Below are positions 1 through 5,601 of a stretch of 5,601 nucleotides of DNA, piece after piece. Position numbers and translations under genes: made by a program. Origin of the DNA: Candidatus Omnitrophota bacterium (GTDB taxonomy: Bacteria; Omnitrophota; Gorgyraeia; Pluralincolimonadales; Pluralincolimonadaceae). Numbering within the stretch: position 1 is the stretch's first letter; the number at the start of each line of letters is the position of its first letter. Under the pieces are notes generated by a model. The model had not been told where the DNA came from. It ran no database searches and worked only from the letters and a program-made list of their open reading frames with translations. Location: assembly GCA_028706795.1 (NCBI GenBank), contig JAQTVK010000073.1, forward strand, positions 1-5,601, written 5' to 3'.

Positions 1-898
1 TTTTTTTCATACGTCCCGCCTTTAGGCCGGTAAGCGCTATGTCCTTTACGAAATATTTCTGGAAGGCTATAAATACTACCAATACAGCGGCCGTAGCGAC
101 CACGGCGCCGGCCATGACCATCGCAAAATTCGTCCCGAACTGCCCGTTCAGGACGGAGAGCGCAAGCGGTATCGTCCTCATCTTGGAGGAATATATTATC
201 ACGAGGGGCCAGACGAAATTGTTCCATTGGGCCATAAAAGTAAATATCGCCAGCGAGGCGAGCGCCGGCTGTATGAGAGGGAGGATCACCCTGCGGTATA
301 TAGTGAACTCGGAACAACCGTCTATCTTCGCCGCGTCTATGAGGTCATCCGGGATGTTCATTATGAACTGCCTCATCAGGAATATCCCGAACGCGCCGGA
401 CATCGCCGGGATTATCAGCCCGTAAAACGAATTGAGCCACCCCAACTTCTTCACTATCACGAAACTCGTTATCAGGTTCACCTGCCAGGGTATCATCATC
501 GAACCCACGAGCAGGAGGAACAGCTTGTCCCTGCCGAAGAACCGGTGCTTGGCGAAGGCGTAGCCGGCCAGGGAACAGAAGAATATATTGGCCAGCGTTA
601 TAGCCGTCGTGGCAAAAAGGCTGTTAAGGAAATACCTGCCCATCGGTATTATCCTGAAGAGCTCAAGGTATGCCGCGATCGTCGGCTTGCGGATAAAGAA
701 GCTCGGGGGATAGGTATTTATCTCGTCGAGCGGCTTGAATGATGTGACTATCATCCACACGAACGGCACGATCATTATGAACGAACCGGCTATCAGGAAA
801 ATATAGATGAGGAGCTTGACGCTCCGCTGCTGCTGTTTCTTGCTCGCGACCCTGACCGTGTCCCTTCTCTCAAGCTCTTTTATCCCGTTTATGTCCAT
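1..898 (-). CDS. Carbohydrate ABC transporter permease, MalG-like (CUT1), 3' end cut by window edge
   Basis: This is one of two inner-membrane subunits of a CUT1-type sugar importer; it pairs with the MalF-like permease encoded just upstream. I translated 299 codons from the ATG at 898 with no stop before the edge. The visible C-terminus reads DIALTGLKAGRMKK, close to the usual MalG-family ending (TxGLxAGxxK), so only a few codons should be missing. Residues 1-28 are a charged cytoplasmic tail. About six hydrophobic segments follow, the first at about 29-52. The ATPase-docking EAA loop is clear at about 188-211 (DAAKIDGCSEF...LPLIQP), with Cys where Ala is common. The family hallmark QWNNFVWPL is at 224-232. 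The start is the first possible one in frame: a TAG stop lies four codons upstream. The start follows the malF-like TGA by one base and has only a weak purine-rich stretch before it, so it is probably translated by coupling. The substrate cannot be told from sequence. Confidence 0.95.
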   Translation of the reverse strand, partial: MDINGIKELERRDTVRVASKKQQQRSVKLLIYIFLIAGSFIMIVPFVWMIVTSFKPLDEINTYPPSFFIRKPTIAAYLELFRIIPMGRYFLNSLFATTAITLANIFFCSLAGYAFAKHRFFGRDKLFLLLVGSMMIPWQVNLITSFVIVKKLGWLNSFYGLIIPAMSGAFGIFLMRQFIMNIPDDLIDAAKIDGCSEFTIYRRVILPLIQPALASLAIFTFMAQWNNFVWPLVIIYSSKMRTIPLALSVLNGQFGTNFAMVMAGAVVATAAVLVVFIAFQKYFVKDIALTGLKAGRMKK

Positions 899-899
899 G

Positions 900-1802
900 T
901 CAATACTCTATCTTTTTTTCGACCAGTCTCATGTTTATCACCGTTACAATGAAGAGGACGAAGAATATCAGGTACGCCAACGCCGAGGCGTAGCCCATCA
1001 TGAACCTCTGGAAGCCGGTGTCGTAGAGATACGCGACTATCGTCAGCGCGCAGTCGAGCGCCCCGCCCACCGCCCCCTCCGAACTATAGGTCATTATATA
1101 TACCGCGTCGAAGACCTGGAACGCGCTTATGATGGACATTATGGTGACAAAGACCATCGTCGGAGCCAGTAGCGGAAGCGTGATGTTGCGGAATTTGTCC
1201 CATTCGCTCGCCCCGTCGACCTCGGCCGCCTCGTAGAATACATGGGGGATGCCCTGCAGCCCTGCGATGAAGAGTATCATGTTATATCCCAGCCCGCCCC
1301 AGACGCTCATGATTATTATCGAGGGGAGCGTCCAATCCACGCCGAGCCAGTTTACCGGCGCTATCCCAACCGACGAAAGGGCATGGTTAAAGAGGCCGTA
1401 TTTCCCGCTCGCGTAAAGCCATTTCCAGATGACCGAGATCGCTATTATCGATGTGATGCTCGGGATGAAGAAGAAGGTCTTGAACCAGTTCTTGAACCGG
1501 ATGTTCTGGTCGATGGCGACGGCGAGGAGCAGCGAGATGGCTATGCTCGTCGGGACCGTGCCGGCTACATAGATCGCGGTGTTTACCATCGCCTTCCAGA
1601 AACGCGGGTCGTGGAATATTATGTTTAAGTAATTCTGGAATCCCACAAACCTGGGCGGCTGGAGGATGTTGTATTCGGTGAGGCTCCAATAAAGCGACGC
1701 GAAGACCGGAATGATGAGAAATACGGTGAAGATGATAAAGGACGGCCCGATAAAAATATACGCCCATTTCTGTTTGTTCAATTCCTTGGCTACCGACCTC
1801 AC
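900..1802 (-). CDS. Carbohydrate ABC transporter permease, MalF-like (CUT1)
   Basis: Inner-membrane permease of a sugar ABC importer, 300 residues, the normal length for short MalF/UgpA-type subunits. The N-terminus (KQKWAYIFIGPSFIIF) is typical of the family, with the first membrane segment at about 14-37. Further hydrophobic segments follow at about 72-98, 108-128, 158-184, 210-235 and 268-290. The cytoplasmic EAA loop that contacts the ATPase is textbook at 191-214 (EAAEVDGASEWDKF...LPLLAP). MGYASALAYLIF at 269-280 is also a family signature. The start is GTG, placed by an AGGAGG ribosome site eight bases upstream. It overlaps the stop of the solute-binding protein gene as GTGA, indicating translational coupling. 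The loop after VYIMT (residues 238-250, including EGAVGGALDC) appears about six residues longer than the usual TGGGPxxxT stretch. Together with its neighbours it forms a complete translocation pore but lacks an ATPase in this window. Confidence 0.96.
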   Translation of the reverse strand: MRSVAKELNKQKWAYIFIGPSFIIFTVFLIIPVFASLYWSLTEYNILQPPRFVGFQNYLNIIFHDPRFWKAMVNTAIYVAGTVPTSIAISLLLAVAIDQNIRFKNWFKTFFFIPSITSIIAISVIWKWLYASGKYGLFNHALSSVGIAPVNWLGVDWTLPSIIIMSVWGGLGYNMILFIAGLQGIPHVFYEAAEVDGASEWDKFRNITLPLLAPTMVFVTIMSIISAFQVFDAVYIMTYSSEGAVGGALDCALTIVAYLYDTGFQRFMMGYASALAYLIFFVLFIVTVINMRLVEKKIEY

Positions 1803-3043
1803 TTCTTGAGCCTCCTGTTCAACTCGTCATTCGCGCCGGCTAAAGCGGCTTTCACGTCCTTGCCCTTCAGGACGATAAGTTGTATGGCGGTATCTATGAA
1901 CCTTGTGCTGTCATCCCAGCCCAATAATGACGGCGGCCCTTTCGAGTCCAGGGCCTGGGCTTTAAGCGGCTCCTTGAACGCCGCCTCCATCGGAAGTATA
2001 TCCCATGTCTTTATGTTAGGAGGAAGATAAGTGTCGTGCGACTCGAGGGTCGCCTCGTATAATTTCAGCTGGACATCCGGGCGGGAGAGGTACTTGATAA
2101 ACTCCCACGATTCATTCCTTAATTTGGACTGGGAGAAGACCCCCATCACCCTGCCGCCGATGAACCCGGTCCTTTTTCCCGTGGGCCCGGCCGGGAGCAA
2201 GGATATGCCCCATTTACCGTTTATCTCCGGAGCAACGTCCGCCAGGCTCTTCATTTTCCAGTTTCCGGAGATGAATACCGGGTAGTCACCCATCTTGAAG
2301 CCCTGCTCGACGGGTTTCTCTTCTTTCGGCACGCCGTATCTTTTATAGAGGTCGGTAAAGAATATCATCCCGGTTTCCGCCGCCTCGGTATCGAGGGTGG
2401 CTGCCGTCTTCTCCTTATTATAAAAATCCCCGCCCGCCTGCCATAAGAACGGGCTGTACCCTATCCAACCCAGGCCGCCCCAGTCAATTATCATCGACTT
2501 GCCGTTGCGGTTCAGGTCGGCCAGGAGCGAAGCCAGCTCTTTCCAGTCCCGCGGCGGCTTCACGACCATGTCGGTCCTGTAATACATTATATATTCGCTT
2601 ACATCGAACGGAACGGCATAAACGCTCTCTTTGTACCTTATGGACGCCGCGAGCCCGGGAAAAATGTTATCCTCTATATCCTTAAGGTCTGCGGGAAAAG
2701 CCTTCTGGAGGTCGACCATCGCCCCGAGATTGCCGAATTCGGTCCCCCAAGTAAGCCCCATCGTCCCGATGTCGGGAGTGACTTCCCCTACGACCGAGGT
2801 CAGGTATTTCGAGTGCGCCTCTCCCCACGAGATCGCTTCGCATCTCACTTTGACGCCGGTATCTTTATAGAAATCCCCTCCCAGCTCGGTTATCTTCTGG
2901 GCTTGCTTCTCGGAACCGACAAGCCACATGAGTATCTCTTTTTCGGAGGATTTCTTCGCGCAACCGTAAAGGCAGGATAAGACGAGGCCCGCAAAAAATA
3001 AAAAAAGACAGCATATGGCTTTTCCGCGTTTTATGCCGCGCAT
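1799..3043 (-). CDS. Extracellular solute-binding lipoprotein of a CUT1 sugar ABC importer
   Basis: Periplasmic or membrane-tethered sugar-binding protein that delivers substrate to the MalF/MalG-like pore, 414 residues (family usually 400-450). Residues 1-28 are a lipoprotein signal peptide: basic start (MRGIKRGK), hydrophobic core, and lipobox LYGC with Cys28 as the lipidated residue. The mature protein has family-1 solute-binding (MalE-like) features: EILMWLVGSEKQ at 36-47, TPDIGTMGLTW at 89-99, a VPFDVSEYIMYYRTDMV hinge-region strand at 144-160, an aromatic segment GWIGYSPFLWQAGGDFY at 192-208 likely lining the sugar site, VFISGNWKM at 256-264, and a WEFIKYLSRPDVQ helix at 313-325. ATG at 3043 is the only plausible start: no ATG/GTG/TTG alternative follows before the signal peptide ends, and an in-frame TGA lies upstream. 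There is no Shine-Dalgarno sequence, and a promoter sits unusually close to the start. The sugar is unknown; the sequence is too divergent for me to name a MalE, UgpB or MsmE subtype. Confidence 0.95.
   Translation of the reverse strand: MRGIKRGKAICCLFLFFAGLVLSCLYGCAKKSSEKEILMWLVGSEKQAQKITELGGDFYKDTGVKVRCEAISWGEAHSKYLTSVVGEVTPDIGTMGLTWGTEFGNLGAMVDLQKAFPADLKDIEDNIFPGLAASIRYKESVYAVPFDVSEYIMYYRTDMVVKPPRDWKELASLLADLNRNGKSMIIDWGGLGWIGYSPFLWQAGGDFYNKEKTAATLDTEAAETGMIFFTDLYKRYGVPKEEKPVEQGFKMGDYPVFISGNWKMKSLADVAPEINGKWGISLLPAGPTGKRTGFIGGRVMGVFSQSKLRNESWEFIKYLSRPDVQLKLYEATLESHDTYLPPNIKTWDILPMEAAFKEPLKAQALDSKGPPSLLGWDDSTRFIDTAIQLIVLKGKDVKAALAGANDELNRRLKK
1811..1816 (-). promoter_or_regulatory. Strong ribosome binding site of the malF-like gene
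   Basis: AGGAGG on the minus strand, eight bases before the GTG at 1802. It lies within the last codons of the solute-binding protein gene. It decides the GTG start and explains how a gene overlapping its neighbour by four bases can be efficiently translated. Confidence 0.85.
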
Positions 3044-3084
3044 AGTCTCATTATTCTCTATTATGATAAAAAGTCAAGAGATAG
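3044..3084 (-). other. AT-rich intergenic gap between surface-protein pair and importer operon
   Basis: The only gap of any size in the window. It holds the predicted promoter. A five-base inverted repeat (TCTCT at 3055-3059, AGAGA at 3077-3081) has a 17-base loop and no GC stem, so I do not call a terminator. Read-through from the upstream gene pair into the importer operon therefore remains possible. Confidence 0.6.
3050..3077 (-). promoter_or_regulatory. Predicted sigma70-type promoter for the sugar importer operon
   Basis: On the minus strand, TTGACT (3077-3072, five of six to TTGACA) and AATAAT (3055-3050, five of six to TATAAT) are separated by 16 bases inside an AT-rich 41-base intergenic gap. 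Six bases separate the -10 box from the ATG at 3043, which places the expected transcription start on or next to that A. A competing -10 (CATAAT, 3065-3060) lacks a good -35. This is a prediction from consensus matching; start mapping would settle it. Confidence 0.5.
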
Positions 3085-4176
3085 TTACTTTTGCTCCGTC
3101 TTTTTTTCCGATTTCTCGATAAAAGTACGGGCAGAGGCAAGAAGGCTCTTCGTGTTGACGTCAAGCGCCTCCGCTCCCCTGCTGTCATCCGACGGAGGGA
3201 CCTTGAACTCGAGATTATTCGCCTTGTACAGCTTTTCCGCGTAACGGATCCGGAGTTTCCTTAAAATATCCGCGATAGCTATCTTGGCGTTCTCCTGCGC
3301 CGGGTAGTCCATGACTATCGCGGCCTTCCGGTACGCCAGGTCCGCATCTTTTATCTTCTGTATTGCGCCCTCAAAGCCGCTCGTGAACGATTCCCACTTT
3401 TCTTTGTCGAATTCTTTCTTTTGGGATTCATACTCCAGGCTCAGTTTGCCGTAAAGGCTGTCCAGTTCCCTGAGCTCGGCTAACAGCTCTTTCCTGCGCT
3501 TGCCCGTAACCCCTTCCGCCTCGTCCGGAGACCCTACGCGGATCTCCGCAGCCGCGACGATATCGCCAACGCCTTCGAGTTTCTTCTTTATCTCCTCGCT
3601 CTCCTGCCTTGAGGCTATGCAGGAGACCTCGACTACATAGATACCGGGCGAGAACCTCTTCTCCCCGAACGGGCCGAACCTTATCGCAAATGACCGCCCT
3701 TCCACCGCATGCTTGCGCGTGACGATAACCTGGTTGAGCGCCCTGACCTGCAGAAAGAGTACGGTCTTCTGCGGGAGGTTTGTCTTATATTTGACGAGGA
3801 CGGCGTCGCCGTTGTAAATCTTCTTCATCTCGGCCGAAACGTTCAGATTAAATTTCCCGGAATTCGCCTCGCCGTAACCCTCGGCCTTGAGCGGGACCGG
3901 ATTTACCGTGACCCGGGGCTTCTCCTCCGCTCTCGCGCCGAAGAATCCCTCGGGCAGCTCCCTGCGTTCCTCCGAAGCGACGTCGGCGCGCTTGAAAACG
4001 ACCTTGCCTATCTTTGTCCTTAAAGTCATTGTCGTGTCGTTTTCTTCGAGTATCTCCCCTTCGAGTGAGCGGCCGTTCTTTAGCATTACCACATCGGCGG
4101 ATGAGACCGCAGAGGCCGAGAAGGCCGCCAGGAAGACTAATGATAAAAGATATATGAAAAATGGCCCTCTTTTCAT
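3085..4176 (-). CDS. Exported protein: SH3-like N-terminal module, beta-sandwich, helical C-terminus; function unknown
   Basis: A 363-residue secreted protein I cannot name. Residues 1-27 are a classical signal peptide (MKRGPFF..., hydrophobic core, likely cleavage after SASA or VSSA). Residues 28-70 form a compact beta module of the pattern DVVMLKNGRSLEGEILEE...MTLRTKIGKVVFKRADV. This resembles the SH3-like N-terminal repeats seen in exported proteins of several uncultured bacterial lineages. Residues about 105-215 alternate short strands (DAVLVKYKTNL, VLFLQVRAL, FAIRFGPFG, GIYVVEVSC) and look like an Ig-like beta-sandwich. From about 225 on the protein is charged and helical, probably coiled coil to about 320, then a disordered Lys/Glu-rich tail. 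The ATG directly follows the stop of the upstream LamG-protein gene and has a GGAGG site nine bases before it, so the pair is likely co-expressed and may act together at the cell surface. It contains no enzymatic motif that I recognise. A structural or adaptor role is inference. Confidence 0.88.
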   Translation of the reverse strand: MKRGPFFIYLLSLVFLAAFSASAVSSADVVMLKNGRSLEGEILEENDTTMTLRTKIGKVVFKRADVASEERRELPEGFFGARAEEKPRVTVNPVPLKAEGYGEANSGKFNLNVSAEMKKIYNGDAVLVKYKTNLPQKTVLFLQVRALNQVIVTRKHAVEGRSFAIRFGPFGEKRFSPGIYVVEVSCIASRQESEEIKKKLEGVGDIVAAAEIRVGSPDEAEGVTGKRRKELLAELRELDSLYGKLSLEYESQKKEFDKEKWESFTSGFEGAIQKIKDADLAYRKAAIVMDYPAQENAKIAIADILRKLRIRYAEKLYKANNLEFKVPPSDDSRGAEALDVNTKSLLASARTFIEKSEKKTEQK

Positions 4177-5601
4177 CTACGTGTTCCTCCAATACAATAT
4201 CTTCGCGCGTTTTTGGTAAGTTATCGTCACGTCGTCCAGGACCGGCGAATCAAGAAGGCCGTCCCCGGATTCCAGGAAATAAGCGCTATACCTGATATCG
4301 CCCGTGCCGCCGGTTACGACATTGAGCGGATTACCGGCCGGGTTAGACCTTGACGAGCTGTTGCCGAGCCAATTCGCGCCGTCAAAGACGTCAAAAGTTA
4401 TGTCCGCGCCCGGGATGATGGGATTGCCGTCCACGTCCGAGACGTGCTCGGTCCATGATATCGTCCCCAGCCTCGCGGCGCCCGCCGTATTAGAGGAAGA
4501 GGTAAAAGAGGCGTCCCCCACATCATAGTATCTTCCGGCAGCGCAATCGTTGCCGATGTCGGATGCGTTTAACATCGTAGGAAATATGCGTATCTCATCC
4601 ATGGTGCCGTTCGGAGGCTCGTTCGCGTTCGTATCGCAGCCGAACTGCAGGCCCTGAAACCCGGTAAACCCGTACGGCTGGATGGCCAGCGAATTATCAT
4701 ACTGGCTTATCCCGTCTATATACATATGCTGTTCCGCGGTATTAAAATCCCACACAAAAGCCAGGTGGTGCCACGTACCCGCCCCCCAGGAACTGCTGAC
4801 GCCCCAAAGCCAATAAGAAAAATTATGCTCCAGGCCGTCTTTCCCGTGGACCCTGACGACGACTTTACACGAGGTTTCGCCGGAGCCCCTGGCTATATAC
4901 ATATCGATGGAAGAATTGGACCATTTCCATTCATTGCCGTCGGCATCCCAAAAAGATCTGGTCTGCGTTTCAAATATCTTACCCGAATCATAAGTAGGAA
5001 ATGTCGCCCATCTCTCATAGAAATTCGGCTTGAACCATACCTCTATAGAGCCCCTGCTCGCCTCTATGTTATTTTCGGGATAAAACCAATCTATGGTCTG
5101 TCCATCGCGGGGATAAAATACCCCGTCGGGCATAAGATTGCCCGCAGGGCTTGCCAGTATCCCGGATTCCCTCGGGATAGGGCCCGTGACGCCGCTCGTC
5201 TGCCTCGCGGCGCTGCCGCCTGCGCTGTCGGCGTCCAGGTGATTGGCCTTATCGGCGTAATCGATCTTGAAATGCGGGGTTCCCGACGGGGCGGCCTCTT
5301 TCCTTGTCGTAAGCATTATCTGCCCGTCATAGGCGGCCGGCGCCACCCCGGAAGAGGCCTGGTCGAATTCCGGGTAGAGCTCGGTATTATTTATTGTGCC
5401 CTGCGCGAACTGTGCCTGGGCAGTCTGCTTCCAGATATCGAATAGCTTCACGACCGCCTGCATGCTTTTAGATGCCACCTGGTTCCCTGCCGCGTCATTT
5501 ATGAACCCGGTCGCGTTGATCTCATAATATCCGCCGGAGTTGAAGCAGAATTCCGTCGTATAAACCGAGAGCGCGGTCTTATCTACCGCGAGCGGGACGC
5601 C
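4177..5601 (-). CDS. Large surface protein with pilin-like segment and LamG-like domain, N-terminus beyond window
   Basis: The frame stays open to the right edge, giving 474 visible residues; the GTG at 5478 is internal, not a start. Visible residues about 1-66 (SGGYYEINATGFINDAAG, then ASKSMQAVVKLFDIWKQ) resemble the C-terminal part of PilX/pilin-like proteins. Most such proteins carry an N-terminal methylation-type helix, which would lie outside the window. Residues about 180-345 match a laminin-G/concanavalin-like jelly roll: GSIEVWFKPNF, then TWHHLAFVWDF, MYIDG, LQFGCDTNA and GTMDEIRIFP, the order seen in LamG_3 domains. Residues about 375-462 form a second beta domain ending in SPVLDDVTITYQ. 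Such domains bind glycans or mediate adhesion. I see no catalytic residues. The TAG stop abuts the next gene with zero spacing. An alternative reading is a non-pilus cell-surface adhesin; the LamG call is firmer than the pilin call. Confidence 0.85.
   Translation of the reverse strand, partial: GVPLAVDKTALSVYTTEFCFNSGGYYEINATGFINDAAGNQVASKSMQAVVKLFDIWKQTAQAQFAQGTINNTELYPEFDQASSGVAPAAYDGQIMLTTRKEAAPSGTPHFKIDYADKANHLDADSAGGSAARQTSGVTGPIPRESGILASPAGNLMPDGVFYPRDGQTIDWFYPENNIEASRGSIEVWFKPNFYERWATFPTYDSGKIFETQTRSFWDADGNEWKWSNSSIDMYIARGSGETSCKVVVRVHGKDGLEHNFSYWLWGVSSSWGAGTWHHLAFVWDFNTAEQHMYIDGISQYDNSLAIQPYGFTGFQGLQFGCDTNANEPPNGTMDEIRIFPTMLNASDIGNDCAAGRYYDVGDASFTSSSNTAGAARLGTISWTEHVSDVDGNPIIPGADITFDVFDGANWLGNSSSRSNPAGNPLNVVTGGTGDIRYSAYFLESGDGLLDSPVLDDVTITYQKRAKILYWRNT
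4186..4190 (-). promoter_or_regulatory. Strong ribosome binding site of the 363-residue exported protein
   Basis: GGAGG on the minus strand, nine bases before the ATG at 4176 and embedded in the final codons of the upstream gene. It confirms the ATG start and its position supports translational coupling across the abutting TAG-ATG junction. Confidence 0.85.

Noticed and set aside
227..742. 171-codon open frame on the plus strand
   Set aside because: It is antisense to the MalG-like permease. Its product is rich in Arg, Glu, His and Tyr with no fold-like pattern, as expected from a complementary-strand shadow of hydrophobic codons.
3055..3081. Possible terminator hairpin between the surface pair and the importer
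   Set aside because: The stem is only five base pairs (TCTCT/AGAGA) with a 17-base loop, and no T-tract follows a GC-rich stem.
3848..4192. 114-codon minus-strand frame overlapping the start of the exported protein
   Set aside because: It overlaps the signal peptide and SH3-like module in another frame and gives a low-complexity Arg/Gly-rich product. The main frame has the strong ribosome site and a signal peptide.
4713..4904. Repeated CTATATACATAT at about 4715 and 4892
   Set aside because: Both copies encode MYI in the same protein with the same codons, in different strands of the jelly roll. A 12-base match of this composition is explained by coding and not by a repeat element.
4726..5445. 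239-codon open frame on the plus strand
   Set aside because: It is antisense to the LamG-domain protein, whose frame has clear domain motifs. The antisense product shows no recognisable motif, and GC-rich codon bias commonly leaves such open shadows.
5476..5478. GTG as start of a 433-residue LamG protein
   Set aside because: The frame continues open for 41 further codons to the window edge with pilin-like sequence (GGYYEINATG). There is no ribosome site before the GTG, so it is an internal Val codon.

Overview
All five protein genes in this window lie on the minus strand, so transcription runs from the right edge to the left. Together they code nearly the whole window, with tight gene junctions. 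The composition is moderately GC-rich with frequent ATA (Ile) codons. A lipoprotein-type solute-binding protein and signal-peptide exported proteins point to a bacterium, probably Gram-negative. The secreted protein with an N-terminal 'LKNG..EGEI' module and the large pilin-like/LamG protein suggest an uncultured lineage such as Candidatus Omnitrophota or another PVC-related group. That taxonomic guess rests on pattern familiarity only and is low confidence.

Right part (about 3085-5601). A large surface protein enters from the right edge without its N-terminus. Its visible part has a pilin/PilX-like segment, a laminin-G/concanavalin-like domain and a second beta-sandwich domain at the C-terminus. 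Its TAG stop directly abuts the ATG of a 363-residue exported protein, which has a signal peptide, a small SH3-like beta module, a beta-sandwich domain and a long helical C-terminus. A perfect GGAGG ribosome site for that second gene lies inside the end of the first, so the two are probably co-transcribed and translationally coupled.

Middle (3044-3084). A 41-base AT-rich gap carries a good sigma70-like promoter (TTGACT, 16 bases, AATAAT). Its predicted transcription start falls on the ATG of the next gene, which has no Shine-Dalgarno sequence. This is a candidate leaderless transcript.

Left part (1-3043). A CUT1-type carbohydrate ABC importer operon: a lipoprotein solute-binding protein, a MalF-like permease (4-base GTGA overlap) and a MalG-like permease (1-base gap). 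The MalG-like gene runs off the left edge a few codons before its expected end. No ATPase is encoded in the window, so it is either further left or supplied in trans by a shared MsmK/UgpC-type subunit. The importer would capture a sugar or oligosaccharide at the outer face of the inner membrane. Whether the LamG surface protein next door acts on the same glycan is speculation. No RNA genes, CRISPR arrays, insertion sequences or clear rho-independent terminators were seen, and no non-coding stretch exceeds about 41 bases.
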